This document shows positions 1-7,400 of a stretch of 33,885 nucleotides of DNA, piece after piece. The DNA lies in contig JBCCHV010000071.1 of assembly GCA_039028635.1 (NCBI GenBank), positions 1 through 33,885 on the forward strand, read 5' to 3'. How positions within the stretch are numbered: position 1 is the stretch's first letter; each line of letters opens with the position of its first letter. This DNA is from Acidobacteriota bacterium. GTDB lineage: Bacteria; Acidobacteriota; Thermoanaerobaculia; Multivoradales; JBCCEF01. The notes below the pieces were generated by a model. That model saw nothing but the letters and a program-made list of their open reading frames with translations. It searched no databases and had not been told where the DNA came from. Made by a program: the position numbers and the translations under genes.

Positions 1-40
1 CCTGTAACAACGCGTACATGGATATTAGCAAAAAATCTCA

Positions 41-65
41 AAAGCTCCCTCCGGGGAGCTTTTTC
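41..65. terminator. Intrinsic terminator, probably bidirectional
   Basis: A perfect 9-bp stem (AAAGCTCCC at 41-49, partner at 54-62) with a TCCG loop is followed on plus by a short T-run. On minus it is followed by a stretch containing six Ts (complement of the A-run at 29-35). It could end a plus-strand gene lying left of the window and also transcription coming from the minus-strand gene at 286-915. Confidence 0.7.
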
Positions 66-120
66 GCTTGGAGCGAGTCCCTTTTCTCGTGAGCGACCTC
101 TTCTGGTCATGCTTTGAGCC

Positions 121-234
121 GGGGCTCGTCGCCCTTTCGGGCGCCTCGGTTCTTCGGTCCGGGGCTCGCCGCCCTTTGGGCGTCTCGGTGCTTCGGTCCG
201 GGGCTCGTCGCCCTTGCGGGCGCCTCGGGCTTCA
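121..234. repeat. Three tandem copies of a ~40-bp GC-rich repeat
   Basis: Units start at 121, 161 and 200 and are 40, 39 and about 35 bp long. Each begins GGGGCTCGYCGCCC and contains a small hairpin (GCCC, 3-4 nt loop, GGGC), followed by a TCTTCGGTCC-like tail in the first two copies. The loops differ (TTTC, TTT, TTGC) while the stems are conserved, so the hairpin may matter. The repeat lies between two terminators and no gene is supported here. Confidence 0.75.
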
Positions 235-244
235 TTCTGGGGTG

Positions 245-273
245 CCGCCCGGCGGGTTGGCCGGGCGGTTTTT
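245..273 (+). terminator. Intrinsic terminator (plus orientation)
   Basis: A perfect 9-bp GC-rich stem (CCGCCCGGC at 245-253, partner 260-268) is followed by five Ts at 269-273. The T-run is only on the plus side, so it would stop plus-strand transcription through the tandem repeats before it enters the 3' end of the minus-strand gene at 286. No plus-strand gene lies immediately upstream, so its client transcript is unknown. Confidence 0.6.
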
Positions 274-285
274 GAGCTGCTCCGC

Positions 286-915
286 TCAGATGGTGATGAG
301 GGTGGTTTCGGCGAGGTTGACGTAGCTGCTGCGTCGGTAGTCCCAGGCGACGTAGGTGGCGAGGAAGCCGGGTTGCCACTGTTGGCCGATGGCTTGGGGC
401 AGGCCGCTGGTGACGTAGCGGCTGTCGCTGTGGTCGGTTGGCCAGTGGGAGATGACGCCGGAGCTGTCGTCGGGAACCTGGCCGGCGTAGAGGCCGACCC
501 AGTCCCAGTAGCCAACGGCGCTGTCGGTGGTGCCCCCGAGGATGATCCGGTTGGCCGGGTCGCGGTCGAGGGTGACGGTGACTTCGAAGCTGTCGGTGGC
601 TCGGATGTCGGGGCGGGAGGAACTGGTCCGCTGGGCTGAGTCTCGGGCGACGTAGACGTAGCGGCCGGCTCGGTAGTCCCAGCCCACGTAGGCGACCAGG
701 AGGTTGGAGCGCCACGGGGTGCCGAGGGTGTCGGGGAGCCGGCTGACCCATTGCCAGGTGACGAGGTTGGAGGAGGGGTCGCTCGGGTAGGAGCCCTGGT
801 AGACGCCGATCCAGTCCCAGTAACCAACCGCCGGGTTGTCGGCATCGAGCCGGATTGAACCGCCACGGTTCGACAAGGACGCCGACACCGGATGACTTTT
901 CCGTTCTATCAACAT
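286..915 (-). CDS. Two-domain DWIG-motif (SKICH/Ig-like) protein of unknown function
   Basis: This 209-residue protein consists of two copies of one domain. The first spans roughly residues 15-95 and the second 108-205. Each copy carries the pattern VGYWDW(I/V)G(V/L)Y near its start and a later (V/A)AYVxWDYR or ATYVAWDYR motif, so it arose by internal duplication. The DWIG-Y pattern recalls SKICH-like beta-sandwiches, which bind partners rather than catalyse; that assignment is tentative. No signal peptide or membrane segment is visible at the N-terminus (MLIERKSHP). The ATG start is supported by an AAAGGA box about 8 nt upstream. The gene is transcribed divergently from the ECF sigma factor at 1124, leaving a shared 208-bp intergenic region. 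The coding frame is convincing because of the internal homology; the function is not known. Confidence 0.75.
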   Translation of the reverse strand: MLIERKSHPVSASLSNRGGSIRLDADNPAVGYWDWIGVYQGSYPSDPSSNLVTWQWVSRLPDTLGTPWRSNLLVAYVGWDYRAGRYVYVARDSAQRTSSSRPDIRATDSFEVTVTLDRDPANRIILGGTTDSAVGYWDWVGLYAGQVPDDSSGVISHWPTDHSDSRYVTSGLPQAIGQQWQPGFLATYVAWDYRRSSYVNLAETTLITI

Positions 916-1054
916 TGGGGAGTTTCCTTTCTGAGTTGTTCAGGGAGTTAGGGATTTCTGTTGTCGTGGGCGTTACAGCAAGTGCGATCAGGCGGTGGGT
1001 TGGCGGGATCTCGGCGATGGGGTCGCGAGCCCGGTTTGCTCGCCCACTGGCGAC

Positions 1055-1079
1055 GCCCGGTGGAAATCCGGGCTAGAAT
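1055..1079 (+). promoter_or_regulatory. Possible promoter -10 with inverted repeat before the sigma-kinase operon
   Basis: A TAGAAT hexamer at 1074-1079 resembles a sigma-70 -10 element, but no convincing -35 lies 16-18 bp upstream. In that place is a perfect 6-bp inverted repeat (GCCCGG at 1055-1060 and CCGGGC at 1068-1073). It could be an operator or a hairpin. Transcription would begin about 38 nt before the sigma factor start. Weak evidence. Confidence 0.3.
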
Positions 1080-1123
1080 TCAAGGCGGTCCGTTGCCCTC
1101 CCTTCAGCGGATTTTTCTCGGCC

Positions 1124-1687
1124 ATGATCGACCCTTCTGCTGGACACATGACGCGCCTGTTCTCCCGCTGGCGAGGCGGAGACGAGGAGGCTGCCGGGGA
1201 GCTGCTGCCGCTGGTCTATGACGAGCTGCGCCGGCTGGCCCGGGCCTACCTGCGACGCGAGCGGGTGGGGCACACGCTGCAGCCCACGGAGTTGGTGAAC
1301 GAGGCCTTCCTGCGCCTTTTCGGGGCCGAGGCGGAGGCCCTCGATCGGGCCCATTTCTTCGCCCTGGCTTCCGGAGTGATGCGGCGCGTGTTGGTGGATC
1401 ACGCGCGCCGGTTGCGTGCCGAGAAGCGGCCTTCTCCGAACCACCGCATGACGTTGCAGACGGATGTTCGGCAAGCGCCGGGGCCGGAGGTGGAGGTGCT
1501 GGATCTGCACCGTGCTCTGAAGCGCTTTGCGGCCTTTGCGCCGCGACCGGCTCGCTTGTTGGAGCTGCGCTACTTCGGCGGCCTGACCCTCGCTGAAGCG
1601 GCGGAGGTGGCGGGTGTTTCGCGGGCGACGGCGGCGCGCGATTGGGAGGCGGCGCGGGTCTGGTTGAGCGGGGAGCTCGGACGATGA
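1124..1687 (+). CDS. ECF-type RNA polymerase sigma factor (TIGR02999/sigma70-ECF, kinase-linked type)
   Basis: The 187-residue product has the layout of ECF sigma factors. Region 2 contains LLPLVYDELRRLARAYLRRE and the conserved HTLQPTELVNEAFLRLF, with HFFALASGVMRRVLVDHAR after it. Region 4 contains LLELRYFGGLTLAEAAEV followed by the recognition-helix segment GVSRATAARDWEAARVWL. The HTLQPT-LVxEAYLRL pattern is typical of the TIGR02999 subfamily. ATG 1124 was chosen; ATG 1148 (MTRLFSRW) is an equally possible start because many relatives begin there, and neither has a strong ribosome site. Its stop overlaps the kinase ATG by four bases (ATGA), so the two are probably translationally coupled. 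Sigma factors of this type often sit beside Ser/Thr kinases, which may control them in place of an anti-sigma factor; none is visible here. Confidence 0.93.
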   Translation: MIDPSAGHMTRLFSRWRGGDEEAAGELLPLVYDELRRLARAYLRRERVGHTLQPTELVNEAFLRLFGAEAEALDRAHFFALASGVMRRVLVDHARRLRAEKRPSPNHRMTLQTDVRQAPGPEVEVLDLHRALKRFAAFAPRPARLLELRYFGGLTLAEAAEVAGVSRATAARDWEAARVWLSGELGR

Positions 1688-4350
1688 CGGACGGCGATTC
1701 GAGCACCGGGCCGCGGGGCGAGGCGGCCGACTTCGATCGCCGGCTGTACGCCCTCATCGAGCGGGTGGTGGCGGTTCCGGAGGCGGAGCGGGAGGCAATC
1801 CTCGCGGCCAGCGAGCCCGACCTGGCGCGGGAAGTGCGACTGCGCTTGGCGGCGCGGGAAGAACGCGGCGATGATTTCTTGGTCACTCCGAGCCTGGTGG
1901 TCGGACCCGCCGAGCTGCCGCGGCAGGTGGGCCCCTATCGGCTGGTCGAGCTGCTCGGGGAAGGGGGCATGGGGCGGGTCTACCGAGGGCAGCAGACCGC
2001 CCCGGTCGAACGAGAGGTGGCGGTCAAGATTCTGCGCTTCCCGAGTTCCGGGCGGGCCCGTTTCAGCGCCGAAATGTTCGCCATGGGGCGTCTCGCCCAC
2101 CCCAATGTCGGCAAGATCCTCGAAGCCGGGACGACCGATCAAGGCGAGCCCTTCTTCGCCATGGAGCTGATCGACGGGGCGCCGATCACCAACTTCTGTG
2201 ACCAGCGGGCCCTCTCCCTCGAGGCCCGCTTGGGGCTGCTGATCGAGGTCTGTCGTGGGGTCGAGCACGCTCACCGCAAGCTGTTGTTGCACCGCGACAT
2301 CAAGCCTTCGAACGTGCTGGTGACGGAGATCGACCAACGGCCCGTTCCCAAGCTGATCGACTTCGGCATCGCCAAGGGCCTGGACGGTGCCCTTGCCGGC
2401 GATACTCTGGCGACCGGCGACCGCCTGGTCGGGACCCCGGCCTACATGAGTCCCGAGGCCCTGGGTCTGGGCGGTGATGTCGACACGAGGTCCGATGTCT
2501 ACTCGCTCGGAGTTCTGCTCTTCGAGCTCCTCACCGGCCACTTGCCCTGGCCGGAGCAGTCGTTGGCGACGGCGACCCTCGAGCGGTCGGCGGACGTGGC
2601 GGTGACGCGGCCGAGCACCCGGGTGAGCGGGCTCGAGCCCGGGGTGCGGGGCGAGGCGGCGCGGCAGAGGAGCCTGCAGCCACCAGAGCTGACCCGGCGG
2701 CTGCGCGGTGATCTCGACTGGATCACCCTGAAGGCCCTCGCCTTCGTTCCCGGCGAGCGCTACGCCTCCGCCGGTGAGCTCGCCAACGACCTCGAGCGCT
2801 TTCTCGCCAACCAGCCGGTGACGGCGCGGGCACCCTCGACCGGCTATCTGCTTCGCAAGCTGGCGCGGCGCCATCGCGGCCGGTTCATCGCCGCCGCCGT
2901 CGTATTGGTCGCTCTCGCCATCGGCATGGTGGGGACGACGCTCGGCTTGCTGCGCGCCAACCGCGAGGCCGAGCGCGCCAACGTCGAGGCGGCGGAGGCG
3001 CAGCGGGCGCGTCAGAGCTCGGATCAGCTCGCCGACTATTTCGTCGACCTGTTCACCGTCTCCGAGGGCACCGACGATGTCTCCCAGACCACCGCCGCGG
3101 AGCTGTTGAATCGCAGCGGCGAGGCGCTGGGATCGCGCTTGAAGGACCAGCCCAGGGCGCGCGGCGTCCTGCTCTCGAAGCTCGCCGGGATCTACGCCGA
3201 GTGGGGTGAGCTCGACCGCGCCGACCGGCTGCTGCAGGAGTCCTCCGCCTTGCTCGAAAGGGCTGATGGGGACACCCGTTCGGAGCGCGTCGATGCCCTC
3301 GGCACCTGGATCAGCGTGCACTGGAAGCGGGCGCGCTACGACGACGCCGTGGCGGTGGCGGAAGAAGCCTTGAGGCTGCACGGCGAGGTCGACGATGGGC
3401 AGGACACCGTACGGCGCGTGCAACTGCTCGCCGAAGGGGCGATCGCAGCCCTTTACACCGGACGCACCGTCCGGGTGAAGGAGTGGCTCGAGGAAAGCGA
3501 AGAGCTGCTCGCCGGGCTGCCCGCCGAGGCCCCAGGGGTGTTCGCAATGCGCTCCTTGACCGATATCGGCTGGGGAGGGCTGGCCTACCTGCGCCAGGAG
3601 TGGCGGGACGGTATCGAGCTCTATCGCCGAGCGGCGGACACGCTCGAGCGCCAGCTCGGCCCGGAGCATCGCCGGCTGACCGTCCTTTGGACCTTCATCG
3701 GCAACGGCGAGATTCGTCTCGGCGAGCTGGTGGCGGCGGAGCAGAGCCTTCAGCGCAGCCTCGCTCTGGGCGAACGCTACTCCTTCTCCGATGGCTACAA
3801 GCTGCCCGAGACCTTGGGCGCCTTTGGGCGCTTGCGGCGCGCGCAGGGTCGTTACGAGGAGGCCGAAGACTGGCTCCGGCGCAGCCTCGAGACCCGGCGT
3901 CAGCGCCTGCCGCCGGATCACCCGGCCTTGGCCGAGGACCTCCATGAGCTCGCCTGGACGATCTGGCAGGGAGATCCCGGACGGGCTCCGGAGGCGATCG
4001 ACTTGCTCGAGGCTGCCGCGGCCTTGCTGGAGCGCAGCGGTGCCAAGGTCTACCGCAATGGTTTCGAGGTGCCCCAGCAACTCGCCACCGTCTACCTCGC
4101 GGTGGGGCGACCCGCGCGGGCGGAAGTCTCCTTTCGCCGCGCCTGTGCTCTGGTCGCCAGCCTCGAAGAGCCGCTGGCGAGCGATCTCGGGGACTGCCAC
4201 CTCGGCCTTGGGCGCAGCCTGGCGGCCCTCGGCCGGTCCGGCGAGGCGCGCACCGCCTTGCAGCAGGCCAGGGCACGCTTCCGCGATGCCGAGGCGCCGG
4301 GGCGCCTCGACGAGGTGACGGCCGAGCTGGCCAAGCTGCCGCGCCGCTGA
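1684..4350 (+). CDS. Transmembrane Ser/Thr protein kinase with C-terminal TPR region
   Basis: The 888-residue protein begins at the ATG overlapping the sigma factor stop. An N-terminal stretch of about 80 residues precedes a Hanks-type kinase domain at about 84-375. Visible motifs are the glycine loop GEGGMGRV (92-99), ATP lysine in VAVK (115), catalytic HRDIKPSN (203-210), metal-binding DFG (226-228) and GTPAYMSPEA near 250, so it looks catalytically competent. One membrane helix lies at about 401-424 (FIAAAVVLVALAIGMVGTTL). It is followed by a coiled, Ala/Glu/Arg-rich linker and helical repeats to the C-terminus, with TPR-like units such as LGAFGRLRRAQGRYEEAEDW. The kinase is thus cytoplasmic and the TPR part is on the other side. 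Coupling to the upstream ECF factor suggests a signal pathway ending in sigma-dependent transcription, which is inference. Substrates cannot be read from sequence. Confidence 0.95.
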   Translation: MTDGDSSTGPRGEAADFDRRLYALIERVVAVPEAEREAILAASEPDLAREVRLRLAAREERGDDFLVTPSLVVGPAELPRQVGPYRLVELLGEGGMGRVYRGQQTAPVEREVAVKILRFPSSGRARFSAEMFAMGRLAHPNVGKILEAGTTDQGEPFFAMELIDGAPITNFCDQRALSLEARLGLLIEVCRGVEHAHRKLLLHRDIKPSNVLVTEIDQRPVPKLIDFGIAKGLDGALAGDTLATGDRLVGTPAYMSPEALGLGGDVDTRSDVYSLGVLLFELLTGHLPWPEQSLATATLERSADVAVTRPSTRVSGLEPGVRGEAARQRSLQPPELTRRLRGDLDWITLKALAFVPGERYASAGELANDLERFLANQPVTARAPSTGYLLRKLARRHRGRFIAAAVVLVALAIGMVGTTLGLLRANREAERANVEAAEAQRARQSSDQLADYFVDLFTVSEGTDDVSQTTAAELLNRSGEALGSRLKDQPRARGVLLSKLAGIYAEWGELDRADRLLQESSALLERADGDTRSERVDALGTWISVHWKRARYDDAVAVAEEALRLHGEVDDGQDTVRRVQLLAEGAIAALYTGRTVRVKEWLEESEELLAGLPAEAPGVFAMRSLTDIGWGGLAYLRQEWRDGIELYRRAADTLERQLGPEHRRLTVLWTFIGNGEIRLGELVAAEQSLQRSLALGERYSFSDGYKLPETLGAFGRLRRAQGRYEEAEDWLRRSLETRRQRLPPDHPALAEDLHELAWTIWQGDPGRAPEAIDLLEAAAALLERSGAKVYRNGFEVPQQLATVYLAVGRPARAEVSFRRACALVASLEEPLASDLGDCHLGLGRSLAALGRSGEARTALQQARARFRDAEAPGRLDEVTAELAKLPRR

Positions 4351-4375
4351 GCACTCTTCCAGCCATCGCGGTCGA

Positions 4376-4404
4376 CTCTCCGGTTCGACCGGTGAGACCG
4401 TTTT
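4376..4404 (+). terminator. Possible weak terminator after the kinase gene
   Basis: An imperfect hairpin (CTC-T-CCGGT at 4376-4384, loop TCG, ACCGG-T-GAG to 4396) is followed four bases later by TTTT at 4401-4404. It falls 26 nt after the kinase stop. The stem is short and the T-run weak, so read-through into the 4474 gene is possible. Confidence 0.3.
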
Positions 4405-4473
4405 CGACGCTGCTGCGCTGTCGCGGATGGGAGGGCCCTGGGAGGGCCTTCGAAATCCACTGGAGGGCCTGCC

Positions 4474-7400
4474 ATGTCGTCGAAAGTTTGCCGCACCCTG
4501 TTCTCGCTTCTGCTGTTTTCAGTCTCGCTCAGCCTTCTGACCACTCCAGCCTGGGCCGACGTGCCTTTCGGTTCATCCGTCGATGTCGATACCGGCCTCC
4601 CCGACGCTCGCGATGTGGTGACGGCGGACTTCGATCGCGATGGCGATCTCGACCTGCTGGGTGCGATCGCGAGTGTCGACGATGTCGTTTGGTGGGAGAA
4701 CGCCCTCGGTGACGGCTCAACGTGGAGCCGACACGATCTGAACCTCAATGCCGACCTGCCTCTCGACGTCGAGGCGGCAGATCTCGATGGCGACGGCGAT
4801 CTCGACGCTTTGGCCGCCGTTTTCTTCGATGGCGCGATTCTGTGGTGGGAGAACGACATCGATTCCGGCCTGGCTTGCGGCACGGACTTCTGCGAGGCAA
4901 CGGTCTCCGCCGCCGCCAGCGGCGCCAGCGATGTGGCGGTGGCGGATGTCGACCGTGATGGTGATCTCGATGTGGTGGCGGCGCTGAGGCTGGCGAACCA
5001 ATTCGTCTGGTACAAGAACGATGGTAGCGCCAGCTCGTGGACCTCCCACGTGATCGCCAGCGCGATCGCGCAAGCCCAAGCCGTGGCGCTGGCGGATCTC
5101 GATGGCGACGGCGATCTCGACGTTCTTGGCGGGTCGGCCTCGGTTCAGGGGCTCGTCTGGTTCGAGAACAATCTCGATGGCGCCGGTGCCTGTGCCGGTG
5201 CCTGGTGCCAGACCACCCTCGATGCCGACTTCACCGGGGGTGTCGCCAGTGCCGACCTCGATGGCGATGGCGACCAGGATCTGCTGCAGACCGGCAACTC
5301 GGGGGTGGTGGTCTCGTGGTGGGAGAACACGGTCGGCGATGCTTCGGCCTGGAGCGAGCAGCCGATTACTCTCACCGCGTCGAGCGCCGTCGGCGTGTCG
5401 GCGGTGGATCTCGACTCCGATGGCGATCTCGATGTCCTGGTGCAGGCGAGTGGCGCGGCACGCTGGCTGGAGAACAGCGCCGGCGACGGCACCGTTTGGG
5501 CTGAACGCATCTTCGACCTCGACGACGACTTCCTGCTCACCGCTGGCGATCTCGATGGCGACGGCGATCTCGATGTCACCGGTGCAGGCGATGGTGTGGA
5601 CGCCATCCGTTGGTGGCCCAACGAAACCTTGCATCGCAGCGCTCTGTACGTCACCGAGCGGACGATCTTGGCGAGCGGCGATGACGGCGACACGGCGATT
5701 CTGGTCGACGTCGATCTCGACGGCGACCAGGATCTGGTGGCCGACGGCGGCAGTCCGACGTCGGTGCTGTGGATGGAGAACGATGGCACGCCGCGCGACG
5801 GTGGCTGGAGCGAGACCACGATTCAGGCGGTGGACTTCGCCCTCGGGCTGGCGGCGGAGGACTTGGATCAGGACGGCGATCCGGATCTCATTGCGACCCT
5901 CGGCAATCCAATTCGGTTGTCTTGGCTCGAGAACCCGGCCGACCCGGTCCACGATAGCTGGACCGAGAGGGAGCTGGTTGCGGATCTGCTGGTGATCGGC
6001 ACCATGCCCGATGACGTCGATCGCGACGGCGACCCGGACCTCGTTCTCTACACCGCCTCCAACGAGCTCCTGTGGTTGGAGAACGATGGCAATCCCGCGA
6101 CCGGTGTCTGGACTTTGACCCAGATCATCACCTCCGGTCTGGCCGCCGATCCGGTGCTGGTCGACCTCGACCGGGATGGCGATCACGATCTCGTCGGCCG
6201 CTGGAAGAGCGATCTATTCTCCGCCGCCGGGTTGGTTTGGTGGGAGAACGACGGCACGCCGGAAGGCCCGGACTGGACCCGCCGAGACGTCGCCGCGGCC
6301 TTCGACGCCGAGAATCTCGCCGTCGGCGATGTCGATGGCGATGGCGATCCCGACATCATGGCGGTGGACGACAACGTTGCCGAGCTGGTGTGGTTCGAGA
6401 GCGACGGCTCGCCCCTCGATGGTGGCTGGACGAGGCGGGTCGCGGACACTGCCGTCGTGACCTCGCTGAGGGTTCGCCTGGCCGACGCCGACCGGGACGG
6501 CGATCTCGATCTCTTCGGTGCCGAAGACGCCGACAGCGCGGCGCTTCTGTGGTGGGAGAACGATGGTTCACCGAGCGATGGTGGTTGGGTGCTCCACCCG
6601 GTCGCCAACGGCCAGCTCGATCCAGAGAATCAGGAGATCGGCGATGTCGACGGCGACGGCGACCTCGACTGGATCTTGGCGCAAGAAGATTCGGGCGAGT
6701 TCACCTGGTGGGAGAACCAGGGCGGTCAGTTCGCGCTGCCGACCCTCGATGCGGTGGCCGAGCCGACTCCCAACGAAGGCGCAGGCGACGTCCTGCTGCT
6801 GCGCATCGATGGCGCGCACCGCGGCCGCTCTAGGGACGGTTCCGCCGAGCTGGCGACCCTCGAGCTTCGCTTCGAGGATGACGCTGCCGACCCGCTGACC
6901 GACGCCGAGCTCAATGTCCTGGTCGATCGACTTCGTCTCTATCTCGACGATGGCGATGGCGAGTTCGAACCGGGTGGCGACGATGCGGAGCTCTTCGTCG
7001 CCGCGGGACCGTTCGCGCCCACCGAGGGGGTTTTGACCCTCACCCTCGTCGATGGGGATCCTGCTCTCGAGATCGCCGTTGGTGTGAACACGACCTGGTG
7101 GCTGGCGGCCGATTTCGCTTCGAATGCCGGCTCTCAGGCCCCGGACTCGTTTCAGGTGAGTCATCTCACCAGCGCCTCTTCGACCGGCGAAATGGCCACC
7201 ACCGACCTGCCGCTGTCCCTCGAGTTCGCGGCGGACGTGGCTTCGTCGGTTCTCGCCATCAATGGTGCCCCGGCGGTCGAGCCACCGATTGCGGATCAGG
7301 TGGCGAATGCCGGCGCCCTCTTCGAGCTGGATGTCGCGGCGAGCTTCTTCGATTTCGAGCCCGGTGCTCTGACCTATTCTGCGACCGGCCTGCCCGACTC

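Noticed and set aside
121-234. CRISPR array
   Set aside because: Units are directly abutting without unique spacers and only three in number; simple tandem repeat.
1570-4200. 876-codon open frame on minus across the kinase gene
   Set aside because: It is antisense to a clear kinase-TPR coding region and lacks family motifs; long antisense frames are expected in high-GC DNA.
4717-6186. 489-codon minus frame opposite the FG-GAP repeats
   Set aside because: Its repeats (EIAVAIEI-type) are the mirror of the DGDGDLD coding repeats on plus; no independent evidence.
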